A DNA stretch of 64,000 bases from the NCBI RefSeq assembly GCF_006517275.1, contig NZ_CP041191.1:4769001-4833000 (forward strand), given 5' to 3'. Made by a program: the position numbers and the translations under genes. Shown here piece by piece: positions 50,526 through 59,065 of the stretch. Source of the DNA: Labrenzia sp. PHM005 (GTDB lineage Bacteria > Pseudomonadota > Alphaproteobacteria > Rhizobiales > Stappiaceae). The notes under the pieces were generated by a model. That model searched no databases, was not told the origin of the DNA, and saw only the letters and a list, made by a program, of their open reading frames with translations. The number at the start of each line of letters is the position of its first letter. Within the stretch, counting starts at the first letter, position 1.

Positions 50526-51799
50526 CATTATTGGCCGATCTGCTTTCTTCACTGTTTGACCGCCGGTACCGGACCTTCTTGCCGGGCGGCGATGATAACC
50601 GGTCCATGGAAGAACTTACCGCCGCACTGATCGGTGCGGCCGGTGAGGTTTCGGGCAGCACGATTGCCCGGCATATCCTTGACCGTTACGAACGCGCTGA
50701 CGAAAGCGAAAAACAGGCCTTTTTCCGTCATCTTGCCGAAGATATGGCCGTGTCTGTCGCGGATCTTCGGGAAGCCTTGGAGACCTATGAAAAGGGTCAA
50801 TCCAAGGCTAGTTACCGCGCCCTTGTACATACCGCGGAACCCAAACGGCAGGAACTGATCCGCCGCCTCAATCAGGTGCCGGATGCCACCCGTTCATTGG
50901 TGGCCATGCGCGAAGACCTGCTGCGGTTCAGCAAGTCGGACGATGCGCTCCAGGCGCTGGATGTGGACTTCGGGCATCTTTTCGCCAGCTGGTTCAACAG
51001 GGGATTTCTCGTGCTCAGACCGATCAATTGGGAAAGCCCGGCAAACATCCTGGAAAAGATCATTGCCTATGAAGCCGTTCATGCGATCCACAGCTGGGAT
51101 GACCTCCGGAGGCGGCTGCAGCCGGCCGACCGGCGGTGTTTTGCCTTCTTTCACCCGACCATGCCGGACGAACCGCTGATCTTTGTTGAGGTTGCACTGA
51201 CCAAAGGCATCCCCTCGTCCGTTCAGGACCTTCTAAGTGAGGAGCGAGAGCATATCGAAGCGGAGGATGCGAACACCGCGGTGTTTTACTCCATTTCCAA
51301 TTGCCAAAAGGGCCTTGCAGGCATTTCTTTTGGCAATTCCCTGATCAAACAGGTGGCGGCTGATCTCTCTTTGGAACTGCAGGGGCTCAAAACTTTTGTC
51401 ACCCTGTCTCCGATCCCAGGTTTCAGGAGTTGGGCTGAGAAGGCGGAGTTAGAGCCGCTTCCGGACGATCCGAAACAACTTAAAGCCCTTGCGGCCCATT
51501 ACCTGATTGCGGCCAAGCGCCCCAACGGCATGCCGCTCGATCCGGTTGCCCGGTTCCATCTGGGAAATGGCGCGCAGGTGTACCAGGTCCATGCCGACGC
51601 CGATCTTTCCGAAAAAGGTCAACAGCAATCAGCCGGCGTGATGGTCAATTACCTTTACAATCTGGCGAAGGTTTCGCAGAACCACGAACGTTTCGCTTCC
51701 TCTCATGAAATTGCGGCCTCTTCGGATATCAAGTCGCTGAGCGCGGCCGCAGAAAAACAACTCGATAGGAGCCCCACCGATGGCCAACCCGCTCTATGA
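50522..51799 (+). CDS. matA: Malonyl-CoA decarboxylase MatA
   Basis: A 425-residue malonyl-CoA decarboxylase that makes acetyl-CoA and CO2 for growth on malonate. Conserved stretches are HLFASWFNRGFLVLRPINWE, the YSISNCQKGLAGISFGNSLI region holding the catalytic serine area, LSPIPGFRSWAEKAEL, and the late VNYLYNLAKVSQNHERFASS. It is coupled to matM by a four-base overlap and overlaps matB by 20 bases. No N-terminal targeting sequence is present. Confidence 0.93.
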   Translation: MTLLADLLSSLFDRRYRTFLPGGDDNRSMEELTAALIGAAGEVSGSTIARHILDRYERADESEKQAFFRHLAEDMAVSVADLREALETYEKGQSKASYRALVHTAEPKRQELIRRLNQVPDATRSLVAMREDLLRFSKSDDALQALDVDFGHLFASWFNRGFLVLRPINWESPANILEKIIAYEAVHAIHSWDDLRRRLQPADRRCFAFFHPTMPDEPLIFVEVALTKGIPSSVQDLLSEEREHIEAEDANTAVFYSISNCQKGLAGISFGNSLIKQVAADLSLELQGLKTFVTLSPIPGFRSWAEKAELEPLPDDPKQLKALAAHYLIAAKRPNGMPLDPVARFHLGNGAQVYQVHADADLSEKGQQQSAGVMVNYLYNLAKVSQNHERFASSHEIAASSDIKSLSAAAEKQLDRSPTDGQPAL

Positions 51800-53303
51800 T
51801 CAGCTTTTCGGCAAACATGCAGGAAAGGCCACTCCGTTCCTCCATCTCGCCGACGGATCTACCCTCACCCATGCGGATTTTCTGGCGACCGGTGCGCAAT
51901 TCGCACATGTTCTGACGAACCGTGGCTTGAAACCCGGCGATCGCCTGGCCGCTCAGATCCAGAAGTCGCCGGAAGCCTTGGCGCTCTACGCCGCCTGCGC
52001 CCAAGCTGGGGTGATCTTTCTGCCACTGAACACCGCCTATACCGTCGACGAGCTGACTTATTTTATCGAGAACAGCGGCGCGTCATTGGTTGTCTGCGAT
52101 ACGGCCAGCGAAGCAGCTCTGAAACCGGTCGCCGAAGGGCTTGGCGCGAAAACCGAAACGCTGAATGCGGATGGCTCCGGCTCCCTGACCGCAGCTGCTA
52201 AAGATATGCCTGCAACCTTCGAAACAGTCTCCCGTTCAGCTGACGATCTGGCTGCTTTTCTTTATACATCCGGAACGACCGGGCGTTCCAAAGGAGCCAT
52301 GCTGACCCAGGCCAACCTCCTATCAAATGCCACGGATTTGGCGCAGTACTGGCGCTTTTCAGACAAAGATGTCCTGCTGCACGCCCTGCCGATCTTCCAT
52401 ACACATGGGCTTTTTGTGGCGACAAACGTGATGTTGTCTGTTGGGGGATCGATGATCTTCCTGCCGAAGTTTGATCTGGATGCGATGATAGCCAATCTGC
52501 CGAAGGCGACATCGATGATGGGGGTCCCAACCTTCTACACCCGGCTGTTGGACGATGCCCGTTTCACGAAAGAGCTGACGTCCCACATGCGCCTGTTTAT
52601 TTCCGGCAGCGCGCCGCTTCTGGCCGAAACCCATGTCCGGTTTGAGGAGGTCACGGGTCATCGGATCCTCGAGCGTTACGGCATGACCGAAACCAACATG
52701 AACACATCCAATCCTTATGACGGTGAGCGGCGCGCCGGAACTGTTGGGTTCCCGCTGCCAGGTGTAGACCTAAAAATCACCAATCCGGAAACTGGAGAAA
52801 CCCTTGCCAACGGCGAGGTCGGGCAAATCGAGGTGCGCGGTCCCAATGTCTTTAAAGGCTATTGGCAAATGCCGGAAAAAACCGCCGCAGAACTCCGTGA
52901 GGACGGTTTCTTTATCACCGGAGATCTCGGGAAGATCGATGAAGACGGGTATGTCCACATCGTCGGCCGCAACAAAGACCTGATCATTTCCGGCGGTTAC
53001 AACATTTATCCGAAAGAAATCGAACTGGTACTGGATGAGCAGCCGGGTGTCTTGGAAAGTGCGGTCATCGGCGTGCCGCATGCCGACTTCGGCGAAACAG
53101 TGCTGGGACTGATCGTTCCAAATTCAGGCGATAATCCCGATCTGGACGCGATCCAGAACACCGTAGCAGGCGCCCTCGCCCGCTTCAAACACCCGCGCAA
53201 GCTGATCCTCGTCGACAGCCTGCCGCGCAACACCATGGGCAAGGTGCAAAAGAACGTCTTGAGGGAAACCTACGCGGACCTTTTTGCCCCGGCTGCACAG
53301 TAA
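51780..53303 (+). CDS. matB: Malonyl-CoA synthetase MatB
   Basis: A 507-residue ANL-superfamily ligase that converts malonate, ATP and CoA to malonyl-CoA. AMP-binding motifs: LYTSGTTGRSKGAMLT near 165, RYGMTETNMNTSNPYDG near 302 and ITGDLGKIDEDGYVHIVGRN, followed by KDLIISGGYNIYPKEIE. The C-terminal lysine is in PRNTMGKVQKNVLR. ERYGMTETNMNTSNPY is typical of malonyl-CoA synthetases. It completes the mat pathway: import, activation, then decarboxylation by MatA. Confidence 0.94.
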   Translation: MANPLYDQLFGKHAGKATPFLHLADGSTLTHADFLATGAQFAHVLTNRGLKPGDRLAAQIQKSPEALALYAACAQAGVIFLPLNTAYTVDELTYFIENSGASLVVCDTASEAALKPVAEGLGAKTETLNADGSGSLTAAAKDMPATFETVSRSADDLAAFLYTSGTTGRSKGAMLTQANLLSNATDLAQYWRFSDKDVLLHALPIFHTHGLFVATNVMLSVGGSMIFLPKFDLDAMIANLPKATSMMGVPTFYTRLLDDARFTKELTSHMRLFISGSAPLLAETHVRFEEVTGHRILERYGMTETNMNTSNPYDGERRAGTVGFPLPGVDLKITNPETGETLANGEVGQIEVRGPNVFKGYWQMPEKTAAELREDGFFITGDLGKIDEDGYVHIVGRNKDLIISGGYNIYPKEIELVLDEQPGVLESAVIGVPHADFGETVLGLIVPNSGDNPDLDAIQNTVAGALARFKHPRKLILVDSLPRNTMGKVQKNVLRETYADLFAPAAQ

Positions 53304-53345
53304 ACCGGAGCCCAACGTTGCCCAAAACCCCGTGTTTCGAGGCGT

Positions 53346-53413
53346 CCCCGGCCTTGAGCCGGGGTCCAAGAGGCTCCGCCCAAATTGATTTGGTCCCGGA
53401 TCAGGTCCGGGAC
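53346..53413. repeat. Two REP-like palindromes after matB
   Basis: CCCCGGC/GCCGGGG at 53346-53364 and GTCCCGGA/TCCGGGAC at 53393-53413 lie between the convergent matB and IclR genes. They are members of the dispersed family. Confidence 0.65.
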
Positions 53414-53461
53414 GGCAATGAGATCCTGGAAGGGCGCAGGTCTGCTGCCAAGCACAGAAAA

Positions 53462-54256
53462 TTAAACCGGCAGAAGCACCGAATAATGCTGGCCCGTCAC
53501 ATGGCGCAATTGTTCAACCGCCGCGGCAAGTTCCGGCCCGACGCTGTCATTCATCCGCGCCTCGGTCAGAACATCTGCGGCCGCACCACTTAAAAAGGCA
53601 ACCGGCTCGCTGAACTCTGACGGCCGGTAAGGCGTGGCAAGCGCATTGATAGAGGCTGAAAACCGGTCGCCGCCAGTCAGATACATGTACCCATTTGCAA
53701 GAAGGTGATCCTGGGAGCGCGCCCAGAGTTCCATGCATTCGTCAGTTTGATCTTCCGGCAGTATCGACATGATCTTGTTGCGTTCGGCTTCATTCATCGC
53801 GCCGATGTAAGCCGCGCCTGTTGACGATTTCAGCACAGGCATCCGGTAACCGACATTCAGCCAAATGGTTGCGGAGTTTTCCGGCCGCCAGGTCTTGACC
53901 ATCAGCATCTCGCCATCGTCCTGAATGGCGACGCCAATCAAGGTTTTGGTGTCATTGGCAAGCTTCTGCATGATGGGTGTCGCGGTTTCGATGAAACCAA
54001 AGGCAGCAGCGGCAATGTTGCCAAGCGCAAGCGCAGACGGTCCCAACCGGTATTTGTCATGGTGACGGCCATGCGTCAGATACCCAAGCGCGCAGAGAGT
54101 GAAAGTTAGCCGGGACACCGTAGACCGCGGCAGTCCGGTCCGCTCAGAGATTTCCAAGTTCCCGAGCCCATTATCAGTGGGCCGGAAAGCTCTGAGCACA
54201 CTCAGGCCGCGAGCCAGAGTATTCGCGTAGCGTTTATCGTCCTTAAGGTCCGGCAT
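53462..54256 (-). CDS. IclR-family regulator
   Basis: A 264-residue regulator. The winged HTH is NLEISERTGLPRSTVSRLTF with the preceding LARGLSVLRAF. The effector domain shows GYRMPVLKSSTGAAYIGAMN, DRFSASINALATPYRPSEF and a C-terminal LRHVTGQ. The ATG at 54256 is given; a GTG at 54268 would add four residues. It lies just downstream of the third TRAP cluster on the same strand and probably controls it and the beta-oxidation genes. ATCCAA-N5-TTGGAT lies upstream of it. Confidence 0.88.
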   Translation of the reverse strand: MPDLKDDKRYANTLARGLSVLRAFRPTDNGLGNLEISERTGLPRSTVSRLTFTLCALGYLTHGRHHDKYRLGPSALALGNIAAAAFGFIETATPIMQKLANDTKTLIGVAIQDDGEMLMVKTWRPENSATIWLNVGYRMPVLKSSTGAAYIGAMNEAERNKIMSILPEDQTDECMELWARSQDHLLANGYMYLTGGDRFSASINALATPYRPSEFSEPVAFLSGAAADVLTEARMNDSVGPELAAAVEQLRHVTGQHYSVLLPV

Positions 54257-54302
54257 TTTTCGAGTCACTTCACATCATGTCTATGCATCTACTTATCTGA
54301 TA

Positions 54303-54319
54303 ATCCAAGATTTTTGGAT
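54303..54319. promoter_or_regulatory. Inverted repeat ATCCAA-GATTT-TTGGAT upstream of the IclR gene
   Basis: A perfect 6-bp inverted repeat lies 47 bases before the IclR start. Its TCCA/TGGA core also occurs in the inverted repeat ahead of the TRAP binding-protein gene at 57391, which suggests both are sites for the same regulator. Confidence 0.5.
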
Positions 54320-54342
54320 ACCCTTGTCTTTGTTACTTTGCG

Positions 54343-55683
54343 TTATTTCACAGCCTGCGACAGGAACAACGAGATTGCCGGAAAGGCAACAATGAGCGCC
54401 AGGACAATCACGTCCGCACACAGGAAGCGCCAAATCCCAGCGAAAATCGTTCCAACTGGTGCGTCCCGGCCAACCACATTGGCCAGAACAAACACATTGA
54501 GACCAACCGGCGGGGTGATCAGTCCGATCTCCAACAGTTTGACGACAACAACACCAAACCAGATTAGGTCCATGCCATTGGCTTCAACCAGTGGGATCAT
54601 TAGCGGTAGTGTCAGAACCATGATCCCGATCGGATCGAGAAACATGCCAAGAACCAGATAAACCAAACAGATACAGAAAAGCAGCATGGCTGGGCTCAAC
54701 TGCGCATCTGCAACGGCTTGGACCAGCGCCGGAGCCATGCCGGTGAGTGCAATGGCGGCCACAAAGATTTTTGCGCCTGCGGCAACGATGAACAGCGATG
54801 ACGTCTGGATTACCGTATCACGGACCGCATGCCACAAGTCACTGAGGCTCAAACGGCGTTGCAGGAAGCCGATTGCCGTTGTGACAACAACACTGACAGC
54901 AGCAGCAGCGGTCGCAGTGAAAAAGCCGCCATAGATGCCAATAACGATGATCAGGAAAATCAAGGCGGCCGGCCAGGCATCTTTCGCGGCCCGGATTTTT
55001 TCCGCCGTACTTGCCGGTTTTTCACGCGGCGGCGCCACCTTTGGGTCCGCTGTAATCCAGAAGCCAATGACGATGACAAAGCCGATCAAGGTCAAAAGGC
55101 CAGGGAGAACGCCGGCCAGAAACAGTTTGCTGACAGAGGTCTCCGTGAAGATCGCATAGATGATGAACAACACGCTTGGCGGGATCAACGAGCCGAGCGT
55201 GCCTCCAGCAGCAACACTGGCTGTAGCCAAGCGCGGATCGTAACCAAGCCGGAGCATTTCGGGTGTACAGATCTTGCCCATGGTGGATGCACAGGCAACA
55301 GAGGATCCGCTGATCGCAGAAAACCCGCCGCAACCAATCACGGAGGCCACGGCGACACCGCCGCGCAGCTGCACCAGCCACACCCGAGCCGAATTATAGA
55401 CTGCCGTCGTGATCCCGGCCTTATAGGCGATGTTGCCGAGCGCAACGAACAAGGGGATCATCGACAAGTCAAAGGAATGGATCAGGTCGAAGGAGTTGGA
55501 AAACACCATCGCCGACGTCGCCCGGAAGGCTCGTTCGGGCATGAAGGTTCCAGTGCGCAACGCAAAGATCATAAAGGCCGCGGCTGTCGCAACGCCAATG
55601 AGAGCGAAGGCGATCGGCACCCGCATCGCCAGAAGAATGAGCATGAGAGCAAAGGCGATCAAGCCAATGGTTGCCGGATCCAT
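54343..55683 (-). CDS. TRAP transporter large permease (DctM type), third system
   Basis: A 446-residue permease with about 12 helices. Signatures: SFDLSMIPLFVALGNIAYKA, GCGGFSAISGSSVACASTMG, IPPSVLFIIYAIFTETSVSK and KLLEIGLITPPVGLNVFVLA. It begins 51 bases after the dctQ-type gene. Because it is encoded downstream of an acyl-CoA ligase operon, the cargo is probably a carboxylic acid that this ligase activates. Confidence 0.9.
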   Translation of the reverse strand: MDPATIGLIAFALMLILLAMRVPIAFALIGVATAAAFMIFALRTGTFMPERAFRATSAMVFSNSFDLIHSFDLSMIPLFVALGNIAYKAGITTAVYNSARVWLVQLRGGVAVASVIGCGGFSAISGSSVACASTMGKICTPEMLRLGYDPRLATASVAAGGTLGSLIPPSVLFIIYAIFTETSVSKLFLAGVLPGLLTLIGFVIVIGFWITADPKVAPPREKPASTAEKIRAAKDAWPAALIFLIIVIGIYGGFFTATAAAAVSVVVTTAIGFLQRRLSLSDLWHAVRDTVIQTSSLFIVAAGAKIFVAAIALTGMAPALVQAVADAQLSPAMLLFCICLVYLVLGMFLDPIGIMVLTLPLMIPLVEANGMDLIWFGVVVVKLLEIGLITPPVGLNVFVLANVVGRDAPVGTIFAGIWRFLCADVIVLALIVAFPAISLFLSQAVK

Positions 55684-55734
55684 ATAGAGAATTCCCTGAA
55701 AATCTTATTCGTCAGACCGTTCGCGGCTAGCCGC

Positions 55735-56232
55735 CTAATGCGTTCCGGTAAGGATTGTTCTTCCACGTAGAGCCGAGACGATGTCGCCAAGAACCATCAG
55801 CACCAACCGGATCCAGCACAAACACAGCCCCAGAACAAAGGCCAAGCGCCCTGGCCACTGCTGAAGGCCGAGATCACCGTAAAACTCGCTGCCAGTGTTC
55901 CACTGGTAGACGAATTCCTTTCCCGCAGACCAGATCAGCGGCATCAAAGCCACAACGCCAAACAGGCTGCCGAAAACGACAAACCAATTGACCAGACGCG
56001 TGGGCAGAAAGTTGGTCACAAACTCGACAGCGATATGAGACCGCCGGGTTGTGGCTGCTGCCAGTGGCATGATGATGGCCAGCACCATCAGTTCGCGCAC
56101 GATAATCACCGTGTCGGGCACCGACTTGTTAAAAACGTTCAGTGCAAAAACATCGGTGAAAATCAGCAAGGCCAGCGCCATGGTGGCCACCACTGCCACG
56201 TCGACAAAAATCTGCTCTAAGCGATCAAGCAT
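55735..56232 (-). CDS. TRAP transporter small permease (DctQ type), third system
   Basis: A 165-residue membrane protein with four helices (VAVVATMALALLIFTDVFAL, ELMVLAIIMPLAAATTRRSH, WFVVFGSLFGVVALMPLIWS, RLAFVLGLCLCWIRLVLMVL). The RRSHIAVEFVTNFLP segment is the conserved DctQ loop. It lies between the binding protein and large permease genes, after a hairpin at 56253-56277. Confidence 0.87.
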   Translation of the reverse strand: MLDRLEQIFVDVAVVATMALALLIFTDVFALNVFNKSVPDTVIIVRELMVLAIIMPLAAATTRRSHIAVEFVTNFLPTRLVNWFVVFGSLFGVVALMPLIWSAGKEFVYQWNTGSEFYGDLGLQQWPGRLAFVLGLCLCWIRLVLMVLGDIVSALRGRTILTGTH

Positions 56233-56252
56233 AGGTCCCTCCCCGCAGGTTG

Positions 56253-56277
56253 GGCCGGGGCATTTTCTGCCCCAGCC
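56253..56277 (-). promoter_or_regulatory. Hairpin between the third DctP and DctQ genes
   Basis: GGCCGGGGCA-TTTTC-TGCCCCAGCC forms a stem with one mismatch in the 59-base spacer, 14 bases past the dctP-type stop on the minus strand. It is comparable to the hairpin between matP and matQ. Confidence 0.6.
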
Positions 56278-56291
56278 TTTTAGTCACGCAC

Positions 56292-57359
56292 TCAGTCGCG
56301 TTCCCACGGATAGCCTTGTTCTTCAAATTCCTTGGTGAACTCGGCGACAGCCTCGGTGTATTTGGCGATCAACATATCGGCATCCAGACCAACGCTCTGG
56401 GCGTTTTCCTTCCAGCTCTCGATGAACGGCTCGGTGGCTGCATTCATAGCCGCCCGGTCATCAACGCTGAGTTCGAGCAGTTTGATATCCCGTTCAAACT
56501 CTCCGGCCGAGATCTTATCAAGCGCCCGGGTATTTGCCCCCATGACGATCTGAGCAAACTTATCGGCAAGCTCTTCTCCAGCCTGCATCAGCACAGCTTT
56601 CTGGCTGTCGGACAGAGCATCGAACGACTGCTTGTTCATGAACATGCCATAGCCACCAATCTGTCCCCAGCTCAGCAAGGTGTAGCTGTCGATGACCTCA
56701 TGCCACTTTAGTGCTGGAATGATGTAGGAATAGCCTTGGCTGCAGTCGATCAAACCGGCATCAAGGGCCTGGTAAGCTTCGTAAACGCTCAGATTGACCA
56801 TAGTCGCACCGAGTTCACCAAACACTTTGCCATAAACGCCCGCGCCGCGGATCCGTTTGCCTTCAATGTCCTTCACCGATGTAATTTCCGTGCCTGCGCA
56901 GGCCACGTTGACATCAGATGCGGTAAACGTGCCGATGTAAACCAGATCCTGATCGGCGAGGTTCTGGGTGATCTCCGGTGTTGTGCGCATCAGCTTGTCG
57001 GTGGCACGCAGACCTACCCATACATTCGGACCGCTGAGCGGCAGATCGGCGATGGAATAGGCAGCCATTTCTTTCTGGAAGTAGGCGGAGATGATCGACC
57101 CCGCATCGGCAACTCCATAACCAATGGCACCGGCTGCCGCGTTGGCCTTAAACAGCGCACCACCCCACTGGATATCAAGCTTCAGGTCGCCGCTAGACAA
57201 TTCGCCAATGCGTTCATCGAACCACTTCAACGCCACCGGAACGGTGCCGCGGGCCGGGCCACCGTGGCCGTAGAAAATGGTGGTTTCCGCGACTGCGGCG
57301 GATGTGCTGAGACCCGTGGCAACCAATGCGCCAGCGATCAGTGACTTCAACAGTTTCAT
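56292..57359 (-). CDS. TRAP transporter solute-binding protein (DctP type), third system
   Basis: A 355-residue periplasmic protein. The ATG at 57359 follows GGAGGATAT and gives the signal peptide LIAGALVATGLSTSAAVAET. The conserved Arg region is GKRIRGAGVYGKVFGELGAT, with an aromatic-rich SQGYSYIIPALKWHEVIDSY later. Two cysteines (VACAGTEI and LIDCSQG) could pair. The ligand is unknown, but the adjacent acyl-CoA ligase suggests an organic acid. Confidence 0.88.
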   Translation of the reverse strand: MKLLKSLIAGALVATGLSTSAAVAETTIFYGHGGPARGTVPVALKWFDERIGELSSGDLKLDIQWGGALFKANAAAGAIGYGVADAGSIISAYFQKEMAAYSIADLPLSGPNVWVGLRATDKLMRTTPEITQNLADQDLVYIGTFTASDVNVACAGTEITSVKDIEGKRIRGAGVYGKVFGELGATMVNLSVYEAYQALDAGLIDCSQGYSYIIPALKWHEVIDSYTLLSWGQIGGYGMFMNKQSFDALSDSQKAVLMQAGEELADKFAQIVMGANTRALDKISAGEFERDIKLLELSVDDRAAMNAATEPFIESWKENAQSVGLDADMLIAKYTEAVAEFTKEFEEQGYPWERD

Positions 57360-57390
57360 TAGGCCATATCCTCCATCGACCATTTGATTA

Positions 57391-57414
57391 TTCCACTATA
57401 TGGAATTTTGTTCC
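57391..57414. promoter_or_regulatory. Probable IclR operator before the third TRAP operon
   Basis: TTCCA-CTATA-TGGAA overlaps GGAA-TTTTG-TTCC, 32 bases upstream of the dctP-type start. Nested inverted repeats of this kind are typical IclR sites. Confidence 0.5.
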
Positions 57415-57518
57415 GATTAAAAGAAATAAATTGAGTTCCTCGGCATTTCTCTGGCTTGGCCTTGGAAACCGGCCAAGCTGAGCCCTGCTAGATCTAGGAA
57501 AATCCCTTCCCTAACGCC

Positions 57519-59039
57519 TCAAGCGGGTTCGCTGAGTTGTGCGGAGAAGGTATCGATCAGTTTTGATTTCAGAATTTTGCCCGTTGGCGCTGCAGGCAAA
57601 TCTGTTGCAACAACAATTTTTGACGGACGTTTATAAGGCGCTAAACGGTCATGCAGGAAGCCTTTCAGATCGTCTTCCGAAACCTTGCTGTCCTTGGCCA
57701 CTTTAACAAAGGCGAGAACTTCCTCATTGCCTTCAACTTGCCGGCCCACGACCCCGGCAACAATCACCTCCGGATGGTCAGTCAAAACTCCCTCGACTTC
57801 AACCGGATAGACATTAAAGCCGGAGCGTATGATCAACTCCTTGGAGCGCCCCGCAATGTGCAGGCGGCCTTCTTCATCAAACCGGCCAAGATCTCCGGTG
57901 CGGAAAAAGCCGGTATCCGTGATCACCTCGGCGGTGCGTTCAGGATCCCTGAAATAGCCTTTCATCACCTGCGGACCGCCCAAAAGGATCTCGCCAATCC
58001 CCTTGTCCGGTTCAGCGCCCACAGCTTCCAGATCCAACCGCAAGACACAGTCGCCCATTGGACGGCCAACACTGATGTCCGGATCGCCAATTTCATTCAA
58101 GGTTGCACAAACGCCTGCAGCGCCTTCCGTCAAACCGTAGCCGTTTTGAAGCGGCAGACCATAAAAGGCCTCAGCTTCCCGTTTCCAGGCAGGATCGAGC
58201 GGAGCACCACCGGATGAGACGAAACGCAGATGTCCTGCATCGTATTTGGACTTGTTATGCGCGCGCGTATAGTGAAAGAGATGCGCATGCATCTGGGGCA
58301 CACCGGGCAGAAGAGTAACGTCCTTTTGCAGCGCCTGATACAGCCGCTCGACATCAAAACGGGGTTCTAAGCGCAACGAGGTTTGCGCAACGGCTGCCGA
58401 CAAAAGCGCGATAAAACCATAAATATGCGACAACGGCAGCGCCAGATAAGTGACATCATTGTCCTCCCGGCCACGCAATTTCACAGACGCCAGCGCAGCG
58501 CTGTTCAGATTGCCATGTGTCAACATTGCCGCTTTGGGATTTCCGGTCGTTCCTGATGTGTAGAGCATCAAGCCAACCTGCTCCCGGCCGTCTTTAAAGA
58601 CAGGTTCCGCTTCCGCACCTTCCCGGCGCATCAACGCCGCTTGTCCAAAGGTTCCTTCGACAGCCTCGGCGCCAAAGTGATCGGCATGGGCTTTCGCGGC
58701 TTCAGAGACATCCGTGCTGAACATCACAACGCTGGGATCGCTGTGGGCGAAGATCCGCGACAATTCCGCATCGGTCAGCCGCGCATTGATTGGAACAATG
58801 ATAGCGTCCAACCGGCTGGCGGCAAAAAAGAACGCCGGAACTGAGATACAATTCTCAAAGACCATGACGATCCGGTCACCGGCCTTAAGGCCGAAAGACT
58901 TCAGCGCCTCTTCCGCCTCTCCCACGGCTTGCTTCAACCCGCTCCAGGAGATGTCCCGGTCTGCATAATCGTGAATGGCAACAGTATCTCCGCGCGCGGC
59001 GGCCGCTTCATCCAGAAAATCATGAATGCGGTTCTGCAT
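57519..59039 (-). CDS. AMP-dependent acyl-CoA synthetase/ligase
   Basis: A 506-residue ANL ligase. Motifs: LYTSGTTGNPKAAMLTHGN, NGYGLTEGAAGVC, FRTGDLGRFDEEGRLHIAGR, SKELIIRSGFNVYPVEVE and the late lysine in PTGKILKSKLI. It should activate a carboxylic acid imported by the TRAP system to its CoA thioester for the beta-oxidation genes upstream. The ATG at 59039 has GGGAGG upstream; an ATG-like start at 59054 would add five residues. It is last in the enzyme operon, 26 bases after the NPD gene. Confidence 0.9.
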   Translation of the reverse strand: MQNRIHDFLDEAAAARGDTVAIHDYADRDISWSGLKQAVGEAEEALKSFGLKAGDRIVMVFENCISVPAFFFAASRLDAIIVPINARLTDAELSRIFAHSDPSVVMFSTDVSEAAKAHADHFGAEAVEGTFGQAALMRREGAEAEPVFKDGREQVGLMLYTSGTTGNPKAAMLTHGNLNSAALASVKLRGREDNDVTYLALPLSHIYGFIALLSAAVAQTSLRLEPRFDVERLYQALQKDVTLLPGVPQMHAHLFHYTRAHNKSKYDAGHLRFVSSGGAPLDPAWKREAEAFYGLPLQNGYGLTEGAAGVCATLNEIGDPDISVGRPMGDCVLRLDLEAVGAEPDKGIGEILLGGPQVMKGYFRDPERTAEVITDTGFFRTGDLGRFDEEGRLHIAGRSKELIIRSGFNVYPVEVEGVLTDHPEVIVAGVVGRQVEGNEEVLAFVKVAKDSKVSEDDLKGFLHDRLAPYKRPSKIVVATDLPAAPTGKILKSKLIDTFSAQLSEPA

Positions 59040-59065
59040 TCCAGTTCCTCCCAAATCGCCGCTCT

